Shown in pieces: positions 1 through 5,144 of a stretch of DNA of 5,570 nucleotides (position 1 is the stretch's first letter; every line of letters begins with the position of its first letter). The translations under genes were made by a program, and so were the position numbers. The DNA is from Candidatus Bathyarchaeota archaeon (GTDB taxonomy: Archaea; Thermoproteota; Bathyarchaeia; Bathyarchaeales; WUQV01): the NCBI GenBank assembly GCA_009889585.1, contig WUQV01000213.1:1-5570 (forward strand), in the 5' to 3' direction. The notes beneath the pieces were generated by a model. That model did no database searches, was not told the DNA's origin, and was given only the letters and a program-made list of their open reading frames with translations.

Positions 1-37
1 AGCAAAGAGCCCTTAAAAGGTTTGGCCCTTTTCAATA

Positions 38-50
38 GGCTTAAATATGG
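38..50 (-). promoter_or_regulatory. TATA-like element for a gene to the left of the window
   Basis: On the minus strand this reads CCATATTTAAGCC, a good match to an archaeal TATA box. It would place a transcription start near base 17, aimed at a gene beyond the left edge. The flanking 64 bases after the kinase stop also contain a weak hairpin, AAAAGG (15-20) paired with CCTTTT (27-32). No gene fits in this stretch. Confidence 0.3.
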
Positions 51-64
51 CCTTTCCTTAAGCG

Positions 65-955
65 CTATCGCCGGCTAAGATTCGGCAAGTGCTTTAAAAC
101 CTCTGCCTCGGACGGGAAGCCCACCGGCCCTTTGTACCTAATCTTCAAGCCAGCTGCCGTACAAGCGAACTTCGCGGAGCTAACGGCATCCTGCCCATCT
201 AAGTGCTTCGCTAAGAATGCAGCGCCGAAGACGTCGCCAGCGCCAGTCAGATCCTTTACGTCGACCTTTAAGCTTCCGACCTCGTAGAGGCCTTCCTCCG
301 AAATTATCGTACAACCCTTTTCGCCTTGAGTTACTATGGCGATACGAGACCCCATCTCGACTAACTCCCTTAGGACATCGATAGGAGCCCCTTTAAACGC
401 CTTCAATTCATCCTTACCAACTTTTACTATATCAACGTACTTTAAGAAATCCTTAAGATCCTCGCGAGGAATTATGCTGACTTTACCTTCTTCCACCTTT
501 CTAAAGAGCCCTTGAGGATCTAACATTACTAAGTTATCATCCCTCTTAACCTCTTTTAACAAATCTACTGAGATCTCATTAGCTATAGGCGAAACATAAA
601 AGCTTCTAGCCATCTTATAAAACTCTGGAATATCTTGAGGCATTATATGAGGAGCTACATATTCACAAAATTGCTCCCTATCCCCCTTTTCATTATAAAT
701 ATTCTTAAACCTAGTCGAACGTTCACCTGATACGTAAATACCCTCAGTATCCATGCCCATCCTGCTGTACACAGGTGGAAAAGCCTCGACGAAATCCAAG
801 CCGACCTTTGATACTATCCCAACGCTTTTCTTTAAAGCGATTAAGGCTAAGCCGGCGTACGTCGGAGCCCCTCCTAAGACGTTTTCGACGATGCCCCATG
901 GTAACACGTTTACGTCGATTGCAACATGGCCTACGACTATTACGTCAAGTTTCAT
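65..955 (-). CDS. PfkB (ribokinase)-family carbohydrate kinase, possible inositol kinase
   Basis: This 296-residue protein is a cytosolic ATP-dependent kinase that phosphorylates a sugar, nucleoside or polyol hydroxyl. The family is clear from the sequence. There is an N-terminal beta-strand with VVGHVAIDVN (7-16), the glycine-rich GGAPTYAG (28-35), TQGEKG (209-214), and the C-terminal signature LTGAGDVFGAAF (236-247). In that signature GAGD (238-241) forms the anion hole and D241 is the expected catalytic base. The length is normal for the family. The usual NxxE motif near residue 180 reads GKDE (180-183), so the Asn is absent. No close match to fructokinase, ribokinase or ADP-dependent kinases is evident, so the substrate is open. 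The gene lies downstream of inositol-phosphate synthase on the same strand, 164 bp away, so myo-inositol is the best guess; PfkB-family inositol kinases are known in Thermococcales. It starts at ATG 955 with no Shine-Dalgarno and a TATA-like box about 30 nt upstream. Family confidence is high; substrate confidence is low. Confidence 0.93.
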   Translation of the reverse strand: MKLDVIVVGHVAIDVNVLPWGIVENVLGGAPTYAGLALIALKKSVGIVSKVGLDFVEAFPPVYSRMGMDTEGIYVSGERSTRFKNIYNEKGDREQFCEYVAPHIMPQDIPEFYKMARSFYVSPIANEISVDLLKEVKRDDNLVMLDPQGLFRKVEEGKVSIIPREDLKDFLKYVDIVKVGKDELKAFKGAPIDVLRELVEMGSRIAIVTQGEKGCTIISEEGLYEVGSLKVDVKDLTGAGDVFGAAFLAKHLDGQDAVSSAKFACTAAGLKIRYKGPVGFPSEAEVLKHLPNLSRR

Positions 956-980
956 AAGATCGCCGGCAATGAAGCCCCTT

Positions 981-1001
981 GAACTTTAGCTTAAGAGAAA
1001 T
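981..1001 (-). promoter_or_regulatory. candidate promoter of the PfkB kinase gene
   Basis: On the minus strand ATTTCTCTTA (992-1001) is followed by CTAAAGTT (982-989). The second element is centred about 31 nt ahead of ATG 955, so transcription would start a few bases before the codon. The first ten bases are identical to the promoter region of the radical SAM gene. No Shine-Dalgarno sequence is present near the start, which fits a very short or absent leader. Confidence 0.4.
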
Positions 1002-1049
1002 CGCAGTGGGCTAAATAATTTTACGTTTTCAAAAGTTTTTAAGCGCGCA

Positions 1050-1072
1050 TTTACTTCTAAAGCCGAAGTAAA
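1050..1072. repeat. 8-bp perfect inverted repeat between inositol synthase and kinase
   Basis: TTTACTTC (1050-1057) and GAAGTAAA (1065-1072) form a perfect 8-bp inverted repeat around a 7-base spacer. It lies 48 nt past the synthase stop and well upstream of the kinase start. It could be an operator for the kinase or a hairpin at the end of the synthase transcript. There is no strong T-run after it on the minus strand, so a classical terminator is doubtful. Confidence 0.45.
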
Positions 1073-1119
1073 GAGCTTATCCTCCTTATGGAGTGGGAAG
1101 TTCCATGAATGATAAGTCA

Positions 1120-2184
1120 CTAACGCTCCCTCCTGCCAGCTATGAAGTCCTCCACCGCCTCCTTAGCCTCTGCATCTGACATTTGAACTGGCGGATGTTT
1201 GAAGAAGTAAGCGGATATACTCGTCAACGGGCCAGCTATCCCTCTATCTAAGGCCAATTTCACGCCCCTTATTACGTCTATGACCACTCCAGCGCTATTC
1301 GGCGAATCCTCAACAACGAGTTTAACGTCGATCGTCATCGGAAGATCTCCAAATCCCTTTCCCTTCATATGTATATAGCAAACCTTCCTATCGCCTAAGA
1401 ACGGCACGTAATCGCTCGGCCCAATGCGAAGCGGTACTTCATATGGCACTTGGCTTGAGACAGCTTTAGTTTTGCTTATCCGTTTTGAAACTAAGCGCTC
1501 CTCCTCTAACATATTGAGGAAGTCAGTATTACCTCCTATGTTAAGTTGATAGCTCTCTTCAAGTCTTACCCCACGATCCACGAAAAGATTGGCTAATACT
1601 CTATGAAGTATAGTAGCTCCAAGTTGCGATTTTATATCATCGCCTGCGCATGGCAAACCTGCTTTTTCAAACCTCTCAGCCCATTCCTTACTTGAGACTA
1701 TGAACTCAGGTATGGCGTTTATGAACGCGCAATTCGCTAAGATAGCTTGTTGAGCGTAATATCTAGAGGCTTCGTAACTGCCGACGGGCAAGTAGTTTAT
1801 CAACATATCGGCTTTCGCATCCTTAAGAACTTGTGCTACGTCAACCGGCTTTTGAGAGACATCGACTGGCACAACGGTCCTTAAGTACTTGCCAAGCCCG
1901 TCGAGCGTTGGCCCCTTCATAACTTCAACGCCTAACTTCGGCACGTCGTAGAACTTAACAGCACAATTGGGCGGGGTAAATATGGCATCTGATAAATCCT
2001 TGCCGACCTTATTGGCGTCGACGTCGAAAGCTGCCACGAACTCTATGTCGCTAATGCGATAACCGCCGAAGTTAACGTGCATCAAGCCGGGCACTTCATC
2101 GCGCGTGTCCCTATAGTAATGAATGCCTTGTACTAATGCGGACGCGCAGTTCCCGACGCCTGCTATGGCCACGCGAATAACCAT
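1120..2184 (-). CDS. ino1: myo-inositol-3-phosphate synthase (inositol-1-phosphate synthase)
   Basis: The enzyme converts D-glucose 6-phosphate to 1D-myo-inositol 3-phosphate (also called L-myo-inositol 1-phosphate) by an NAD-dependent oxidation, aldol closure and reduction in the cytosol. The 354 residues match the short archaeal/actinobacterial type. The Rossmann NAD motif is GVGNCAS (9-15), followed by FDVD (53-56), YLPVGS (131-136) and GDDIKSQ (181-187). K185 in the last motif corresponds to the conserved active-site lysine. Further motifs are LNIGGNTDF (214-222), SKTKAV (237-242), GPSDYVPFLGDRK (255-267) and DSPNSAGV (293-300). All key motifs are present, so the enzyme should be active. 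In archaea the product goes to inositol-headgroup ether lipids, and in some hyperthermophiles to di-myo-inositol phosphate. ATG 2184 is supported by the start of the Rossmann strand two residues in and by GAGGGG 7 nt upstream, which lies in a hairpin. The PfkB kinase follows on the same strand. Confidence 0.97.
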   Translation of the reverse strand: MVIRVAIAGVGNCASALVQGIHYYRDTRDEVPGLMHVNFGGYRISDIEFVAAFDVDANKVGKDLSDAIFTPPNCAVKFYDVPKLGVEVMKGPTLDGLGKYLRTVVPVDVSQKPVDVAQVLKDAKADMLINYLPVGSYEASRYYAQQAILANCAFINAIPEFIVSSKEWAERFEKAGLPCAGDDIKSQLGATILHRVLANLFVDRGVRLEESYQLNIGGNTDFLNMLEEERLVSKRISKTKAVSSQVPYEVPLRIGPSDYVPFLGDRKVCYIHMKGKGFGDLPMTIDVKLVVEDSPNSAGVVIDVIRGVKLALDRGIAGPLTSISAYFFKHPPVQMSDAEAKEAVEDFIAGRRER

Positions 2185-2190
2185 GATATA

Positions 2191-2205
2191 ACCCCTCGAA
2201 GGGAT
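2191..2205 (-). promoter_or_regulatory. ribosome-binding site inside a small hairpin, inositol synthase leader
   Basis: On the minus strand GAGGGG (2192-2197) sits 7 nt before ATG 2184 and is the only convincing Shine-Dalgarno in the window. It forms the 3' arm of a hairpin: AUCCCU pairs with AGGGGU, including one G-U pair, closing a UCG loop. Folding would hide the ribosome-binding site, so initiation could depend on melting of the stem. Confidence 0.45.
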
Positions 2206-2230
2206 CCACTCTCGCCGAAGCTCGAAGCTT

Positions 2231-2239
2231 CCTTTAACC
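2231..2239 (-). promoter_or_regulatory. TATA-like box of the inositol synthase gene
   Basis: Minus-strand GGTTAAAGG lies about 50 nt before ATG 2184. A start 26-27 nt downstream would give a leader of roughly 24 nt, just long enough to contain the hairpin and Shine-Dalgarno. A tandem 7-mer, CGAAGCT at 2216-2222 and 2223-2229, lies just downstream of the box. Confidence 0.33.
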
Positions 2240-2278
2240 GAGCTATTTTGGGACCTATCTAATTCTCCAAGAATCTTT

Positions 2279-2284
2279 AAAAAA
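2279..2284 (-). terminator. oligo-T stretch after the radical SAM gene
   Basis: The minus strand carries a run of six T about 50 nt past the radical SAM stop codon. Archaeal RNA polymerase can terminate on T-runs without a hairpin. It is a single short run, and a TATA-like reading (TTTTTTAAAG) is also possible. Confidence 0.3.
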
Positions 2285-2334
2285 GTTGCGGAAGTATTTC
2301 TTTCGGTTAAGTAGCCGTCGCTTAACGAACGTCA

Positions 2335-3852
2335 TTAGATAACTTTTCTTCGACGCGCTTCCCTTTCGATAGCCTTCATGAAAAGTTGATATAACGGCTT
2401 AATAAGCGCCCCACGCAAATCGCTAAAATACTCCCCCATTATATCTTTAACCCAATGAACATCATGCCTTAAGCACTTGACGAGAAGCTCCTTTTGTAAC
2501 TCAGCCATATGCTCGACCTTAAACCAATCTTTATTCTTGATCTTTCCGAGGGGGACGAAGAACAACGGTACGATTAAGCTCCTATAACGCCTTAAATCGT
2601 CAATTAGCTCGATCGTTTTCACGACATCATCCTCCGTCTCTTCAGGAAGGCCTACGATCAACGTACATGCTGGTACGAGGTTGTTGTCATGCGCTATTCC
2701 GATCGCCGTCCTCACAACGTTCGGCCAATCCTCAGGCTTGAACGGATGGGCCTTAGCTGGCATAACTTTCTTAAGGAGCTTGGGCGAGCCCGTCTCGATC
2801 CCTATTTGAGCGCCCCACATTCGTTGTCTTCCGCTCAATATAACCTCGGATAGGACCCTCACCAACTTGGGGTTGACGGCGATAGCGGCTAACGAAGCGT
2901 GAGACCAACAGACGGAATCGACGTACTTCTTGCAGAGTTCATGTAACTTTAAAACCTTGTCATCACGCGGGACGGTATTGTTCGATCCGTAAAGCAAAAC
3001 ATCTTCAGCGTGTAAGATCGCCTGCCTTATCCCAACCCTTAAGTTGACCTTAAGCTCCCTTAATATCTTCTCGTACGGATACCATCTTAAGGGCCTTAAC
3101 GTGACATCGCAAAAGTGACACCCACGACAACAGCCCCTGCCTATTTCGATTAATCCGTTTACAGAAGGGCTTATGATGTCCGGTATCTCATCTACGCTCG
3201 GTACATCCTTTAAGTCGACATCGTAGAACTTCGGCAGCTCATCTCCGTTAAGTGCCATTCGGAAGATCCTTCCAACGACCCTTTCGGCTTCGCCATCAAT
3301 TACGCAATCGATTCCGTAATCGTTAAGCGCTTTAGGCTTGTGCTTAAGTTGCCATGCCCCCGGCCCTCCGACAATCACCTTCAAACCACGCCTCCTCGCC
3401 CTCCTTACCTCAGGCTTAGTGAGCAAGCGTCTGAAGTAAATCGCTGTACACGGTTCGCCAACCTTCATTATGCTGGCGAATGTCGTCGAAGAAGGGCCCC
3501 AGCCGAGTGGATCCATCGTGTAAACGCCCAACGCCTTCGCCTCGTCGATGAAGGAGCATAAGCCGTCTGGGTCGACCGTTAAGACGTTGAAGCCCTCTTC
3601 GATTAGCTTAGCTTCGACCTTCCTCAGCCCGTAAGGTGCCTCTAAGGGAATGCCTCTTTTGTTTTTCACCGGCGGGAAGAATAACGCTTTGATGATGCAT
3701 TCCGGAAGGATGGGAGGAGCTGTTGACCCGAACCCTAAGAATTCCTTGCCGTGGTAATTGCTCATTAACGTTCGATCAGCCGTGAGGAGTATCTCGGCCA
3801 TGAGCTTAACCGCTCGAATAGCTTGTAAAATCCTTGGGCTTTTAAAACTCAC
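2335..3852 (-). CDS. radical SAM protein with B12-binding-like N-terminal domain, substrate unknown
   Basis: This 505-residue enzyme should use a [4Fe-4S] cluster to cleave S-adenosylmethionine and start radical chemistry. Residues about 60-215 look like the alpha/beta domain that precedes the radical SAM barrel in the COG1032-type class, with GGPGAW (162-167) and IDGEAE (185-190). No DxHxxG cobalamin-ligand motif is visible, so B12 may bind without that histidine or not at all. The cluster motif is C241-x3-C245-x2-C248 in GRGCCRGCHFC, with an extra Cys at 242. The barrel shows GIETGS (351-356) and VGLPEE (400-405). I cannot assign the substrate. Members of this broad class include methyltransferases and lipid-modifying enzymes. 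Two starts are possible. GTG 3852 has a TATA-like CTTAAAG about 27 nt upstream, which suits a leaderless mRNA. ATG 3801 (Met18) falls where the conserved-looking ILLTADRTLMSNY segment begins and has TTTTAAAA about 42 nt upstream. The family-typical N-terminus favours 3801. Confidence 0.9.
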   Translation of the reverse strand: MSFKSPRILQAIRAVKLMAEILLTADRTLMSNYHGKEFLGFGSTAPPILPECIIKALFFPPVKNKRGIPLEAPYGLRKVEAKLIEEGFNVLTVDPDGLCSFIDEAKALGVYTMDPLGWGPSSTTFASIMKVGEPCTAIYFRRLLTKPEVRRARRRGLKVIVGGPGAWQLKHKPKALNDYGIDCVIDGEAERVVGRIFRMALNGDELPKFYDVDLKDVPSVDEIPDIISPSVNGLIEIGRGCCRGCHFCDVTLRPLRWYPYEKILRELKVNLRVGIRQAILHAEDVLLYGSNNTVPRDDKVLKLHELCKKYVDSVCWSHASLAAIAVNPKLVRVLSEVILSGRQRMWGAQIGIETGSPKLLKKVMPAKAHPFKPEDWPNVVRTAIGIAHDNNLVPACTLIVGLPEETEDDVVKTIELIDDLRRYRSLIVPLFFVPLGKIKNKDWFKVEHMAELQKELLVKCLRHDVHWVKDIMGEYFSDLRGALIKPLYQLFMKAIEREARRRKVI

Positions 3853-3870
3853 GGTGGTGGACTCGCTTCA

Positions 3871-3890
3871 GCTAACTTTAAGAGAAATTA
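3871..3890 (-). promoter_or_regulatory. candidate promoter of the radical SAM gene
   Basis: Minus-strand ATTTCTCTTAAAG includes a TATA-like CTTAAAG centred about 27 nt before GTG 3852, the spacing expected for a leaderless transcript. The first ten bases match those ahead of the kinase gene. A second TATA-like TTTTAAAA (3840-3847) inside the 5' end of the frame would instead serve ATG 3801. Confidence 0.4.
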
Positions 3891-3904
3891 TTACGGGTGC
3901 CTTA

Positions 3905-3914
3905 AAAGCGCTTT
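3905..3914. repeat. 10-bp palindrome upstream of the radical SAM promoter
   Basis: AAAGCGCTTT is a perfect palindrome lying about 30 bp upstream of the radical SAM TATA-like box and about 20 bp past the HAD stop codon. It could be an operator or activator site, but a 10-bp palindrome of common bases may be chance. Confidence 0.25.
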
Positions 3915-3935
3915 AATGATAGCACTAAGGCATGC

Positions 3936-4619
3936 TCACGCCCATCGCAGCATTACTTCAACGGCTTCCGCGAAGCCCTCCCCATTAGGTTTTGACGTTA
4001 TATAATTTGCGACTTCCTTTAAAGCCTGAGGGGAGCCCGCCAACGCTATTCCAAAGCCAGCTGCCTTCAATAAATCGATATCGTTTTCACCATCTCCTAT
4101 CGCTACGACTTCGTTTAAGTTAAGTTTCATCATTTGTGCTGCAACCCTAAGGCCTTCACCTTTATTAACTTTTTCATCTACTAAATGATATGCAAAGCCA
4201 CTATTTAACAACTTCACCCTTGGAATCATCGCTATAATTACCTCAATTAATCTTCTATCGACTTCACACTTTATAGCAAAATCAACATAACGATAAGCAT
4301 TCGACCAACTTTCAACAACCTTATCTCCAAACGCTTCCTTAAGAGCTTTTAGCGCCTCCTCACCCCTTTTTCGATCGCCTAAAACCCTTAGCTCCCCTTT
4401 ATACTCAACTACTGCTCCATTCTCACATATGATGGCTCCAGTGCACCTTAAGTAAATTTGCAAGGCCCTCATGACGGGAAGGGCGTTGCCAGATGCCAAT
4501 ATGACTGGAACGCCCTTATCCTCCAATCGCCTTATGGCCTTGATCGCTTCGTGCGAAAGCGTTCGGAATTCGTCCGTAAGTGTTCCATCGACATCCGTTG
4601 CTACAGCCTTCACAAGCAC
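3936..4619 (-). CDS. HAD-superfamily phosphatase, archaeal phosphoglycolate phosphatase type
   Basis: With a GTG start at 4619 the protein is 227 residues, the usual size of archaeal phosphoglycolate phosphatases (COG0561-like, type IIB cap). All four HAD motifs are present. They are DVDGT (9-13, with nucleophile D9 and general acid D11), Ser43 in LASGN, Lys153 in VNKGEG, and GDGEND (175-180, with acidic D176 and D180 binding Mg2+). The cap lies between about 80 and 150. Cytosolic dephosphorylation of 2-phosphoglycolate is the likely role, but related members act on sugar phosphates, so substrate confidence is moderate. The open frame continues to ATG 4760, but that would add 47 residues before the family-typical N-terminus and overlap the rightward gene. 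GTG 4619 gives the expected MLVKAVATDVDGT beginning and has a CTTTAAG box about 28 nt upstream, suiting leaderless initiation. GTG 4613 and ATG 4676 are the alternatives. The radical SAM gene follows after 83 bp with its own promoter. Confidence 0.9.
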   Translation of the reverse strand: MLVKAVATDVDGTLTDEFRTLSHEAIKAIRRLEDKGVPVILASGNALPVMRALQIYLRCTGAIICENGAVVEYKGELRVLGDRKRGEEALKALKEAFGDKVVESWSNAYRYVDFAIKCEVDRRLIEVIIAMIPRVKLLNSGFAYHLVDEKVNKGEGLRVAAQMMKLNLNEVVAIGDGENDIDLLKAAGFGIALAGSPQALKEVANYITSKPNGEGFAEAVEVMLRWA

Positions 4620-4641
4620 GACGTAAAGGTGTTCATCCTTC

Positions 4642-4652
4642 GGCTTAAAGCC
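4642..4652 (-). promoter_or_regulatory. candidate promoter of the HAD phosphatase gene
   Basis: GGCTTTAAGCC is an 11-base symmetric element with a TATA-like CTTTAAG core centred about 28 nt before GTG 4619. This is leaderless spacing and independently supports that start. A second TATA-like CCTTAAAAGG on the minus strand lies directly upstream at 4651-4660. Confidence 0.4.
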
Positions 4653-4670
4653 TTTTAAGGCCTTAGGTAA

Positions 4671-4703
4671 GCGCATATATGTGCACTTTACGAAATAATA
4701 AAG
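4671..4703 (+). promoter_or_regulatory. candidate promoter and near-palindrome upstream of the rightward gene
   Basis: GCGCATATATGTGC (4671-4684) is a near-perfect inverted repeat with a TATA-like centre about 37 nt before ATG 4714. It is followed by CTTTACGAAA (4686-4695), another TATA-like stretch with roughly leaderless spacing. A weak AAAGGG (4700-4705) lies 8 nt before the start. The region is shared with the divergent HAD gene, so one regulator could act on both. Confidence 0.33.
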
Positions 4704-4713
4704 GGCAGACGCC

Positions 4714-5115
4714 ATGGAATGGGCGAATTGGCTTTTAATTGGAGCCGCGCTATTAACCATCGTTGTTATAGCGTATAAGGCTGGGCGTTGGACTAGGCAA
4801 ATCGAGATGAGGGTAGGGGCGCTCGAGACCTTCTTAGGGTGGCTGATTTTCCTCCATCGAGATGAACTCCTTAGGCTATACGAGAGGTATTACCCGCTCG
4901 GCTCAAGCCAACCCTTCGAAAAGGGCGAGCTCCTTAAGGAGTTTAAGGAGGGAACCATAGGGCTCGAGGGAATCGAAAGGCTTAGGCCCTTACTTGAACG
5001 TCAAGAGGCCGAGGCCCGCGCCAAGGGGGCGATAGGCGCCGTAATTGCGATTAGGGGCATGCTCTTAGCCCTTGACGCGCTTTTAATCGTAGCTGGGAGG
5101 AAGCCGCTTCCTTAG
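4714..5115 (+). CDS. hypothetical protein with N-terminal membrane anchor
   Basis: I do not recognise this 133-residue protein. Residues about 6-21 are a hydrophobic segment (LLIGAALLTIVVIA) followed by Lys and Arg, which suggests a single membrane anchor with the rest of the chain in the cytoplasm. Residues about 26-103 are charged and probably helical (ELLRLYERYY, GELLKEFKEG, RPLLERQEAEARAKG). A second, less hydrophobic helix rich in Ala, Ile and Leu spans about 106-128 and carries R114 and D121, so it is more likely amphipathic or a packing helix than a clean membrane span. ATG 4714 is the only in-frame start after a stop at 4699-4701. Coding is supported by its even codon use, by the absence of a better frame, and by the fit between its neighbours: it is divergent from the HAD gene and ends 29 bp short of the convergent topoisomerase. 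No catalytic motif is visible and I propose no function. Confidence 0.78.
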   Translation: MEWANWLLIGAALLTIVVIAYKAGRWTRQIEMRVGALETFLGWLIFLHRDELLRLYERYYPLGSSQPFEKGELLKEFKEGTIGLEGIERLRPLLERQEAEARAKGAIGAVIAIRGMLLALDALLIVAGRKPLP

Positions 5116-5144
5116 CGCGTTAAAGCCTCGTCGGTTAGTAGCTA

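Noticed and set aside
753..989. Rightward open frames overlapping the 5' part of the kinase gene (also 775-957)
   Set aside because: They lie wholly or mostly opposite a clearly coding PfkB gene and give low-complexity Arg/Leu- or Thr-rich products with no family resemblance.
1079..1097. Short CTCC/GGAG hairpin after the synthase gene as a terminator
   Set aside because: The stem is only about four pairs and no T-run follows on the minus strand.
956..1119. tRNA or C/D-box small RNA in the intergenic gaps
   Set aside because: No cloverleaf pairing and no matched C and D boxes could be seen in this or the other gaps.
3340..3561. Rightward 73-residue open frame inside the radical SAM gene
   Set aside because: It is antisense to conserved radical SAM coding sequence, with a Pro/Arg-rich product and no promoter or start context.
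4458..4658. Rightward 66-residue open frame inside the HAD gene
   Set aside because: It is antisense to the HAD catalytic motifs and its product resembles no protein.
4620..4760. N-terminal extension of the HAD protein to ATG 4760
   Set aside because: It would add 47 residues before the first HAD strand, overlap the start of the divergent gene, and cover both candidate promoters. The family normally begins a few residues before DxDGT.
5116..5144. Terminator between the convergent small gene and topoisomerase
   Set aside because: The 29-base gap has no T-run or convincing hairpin in either direction.
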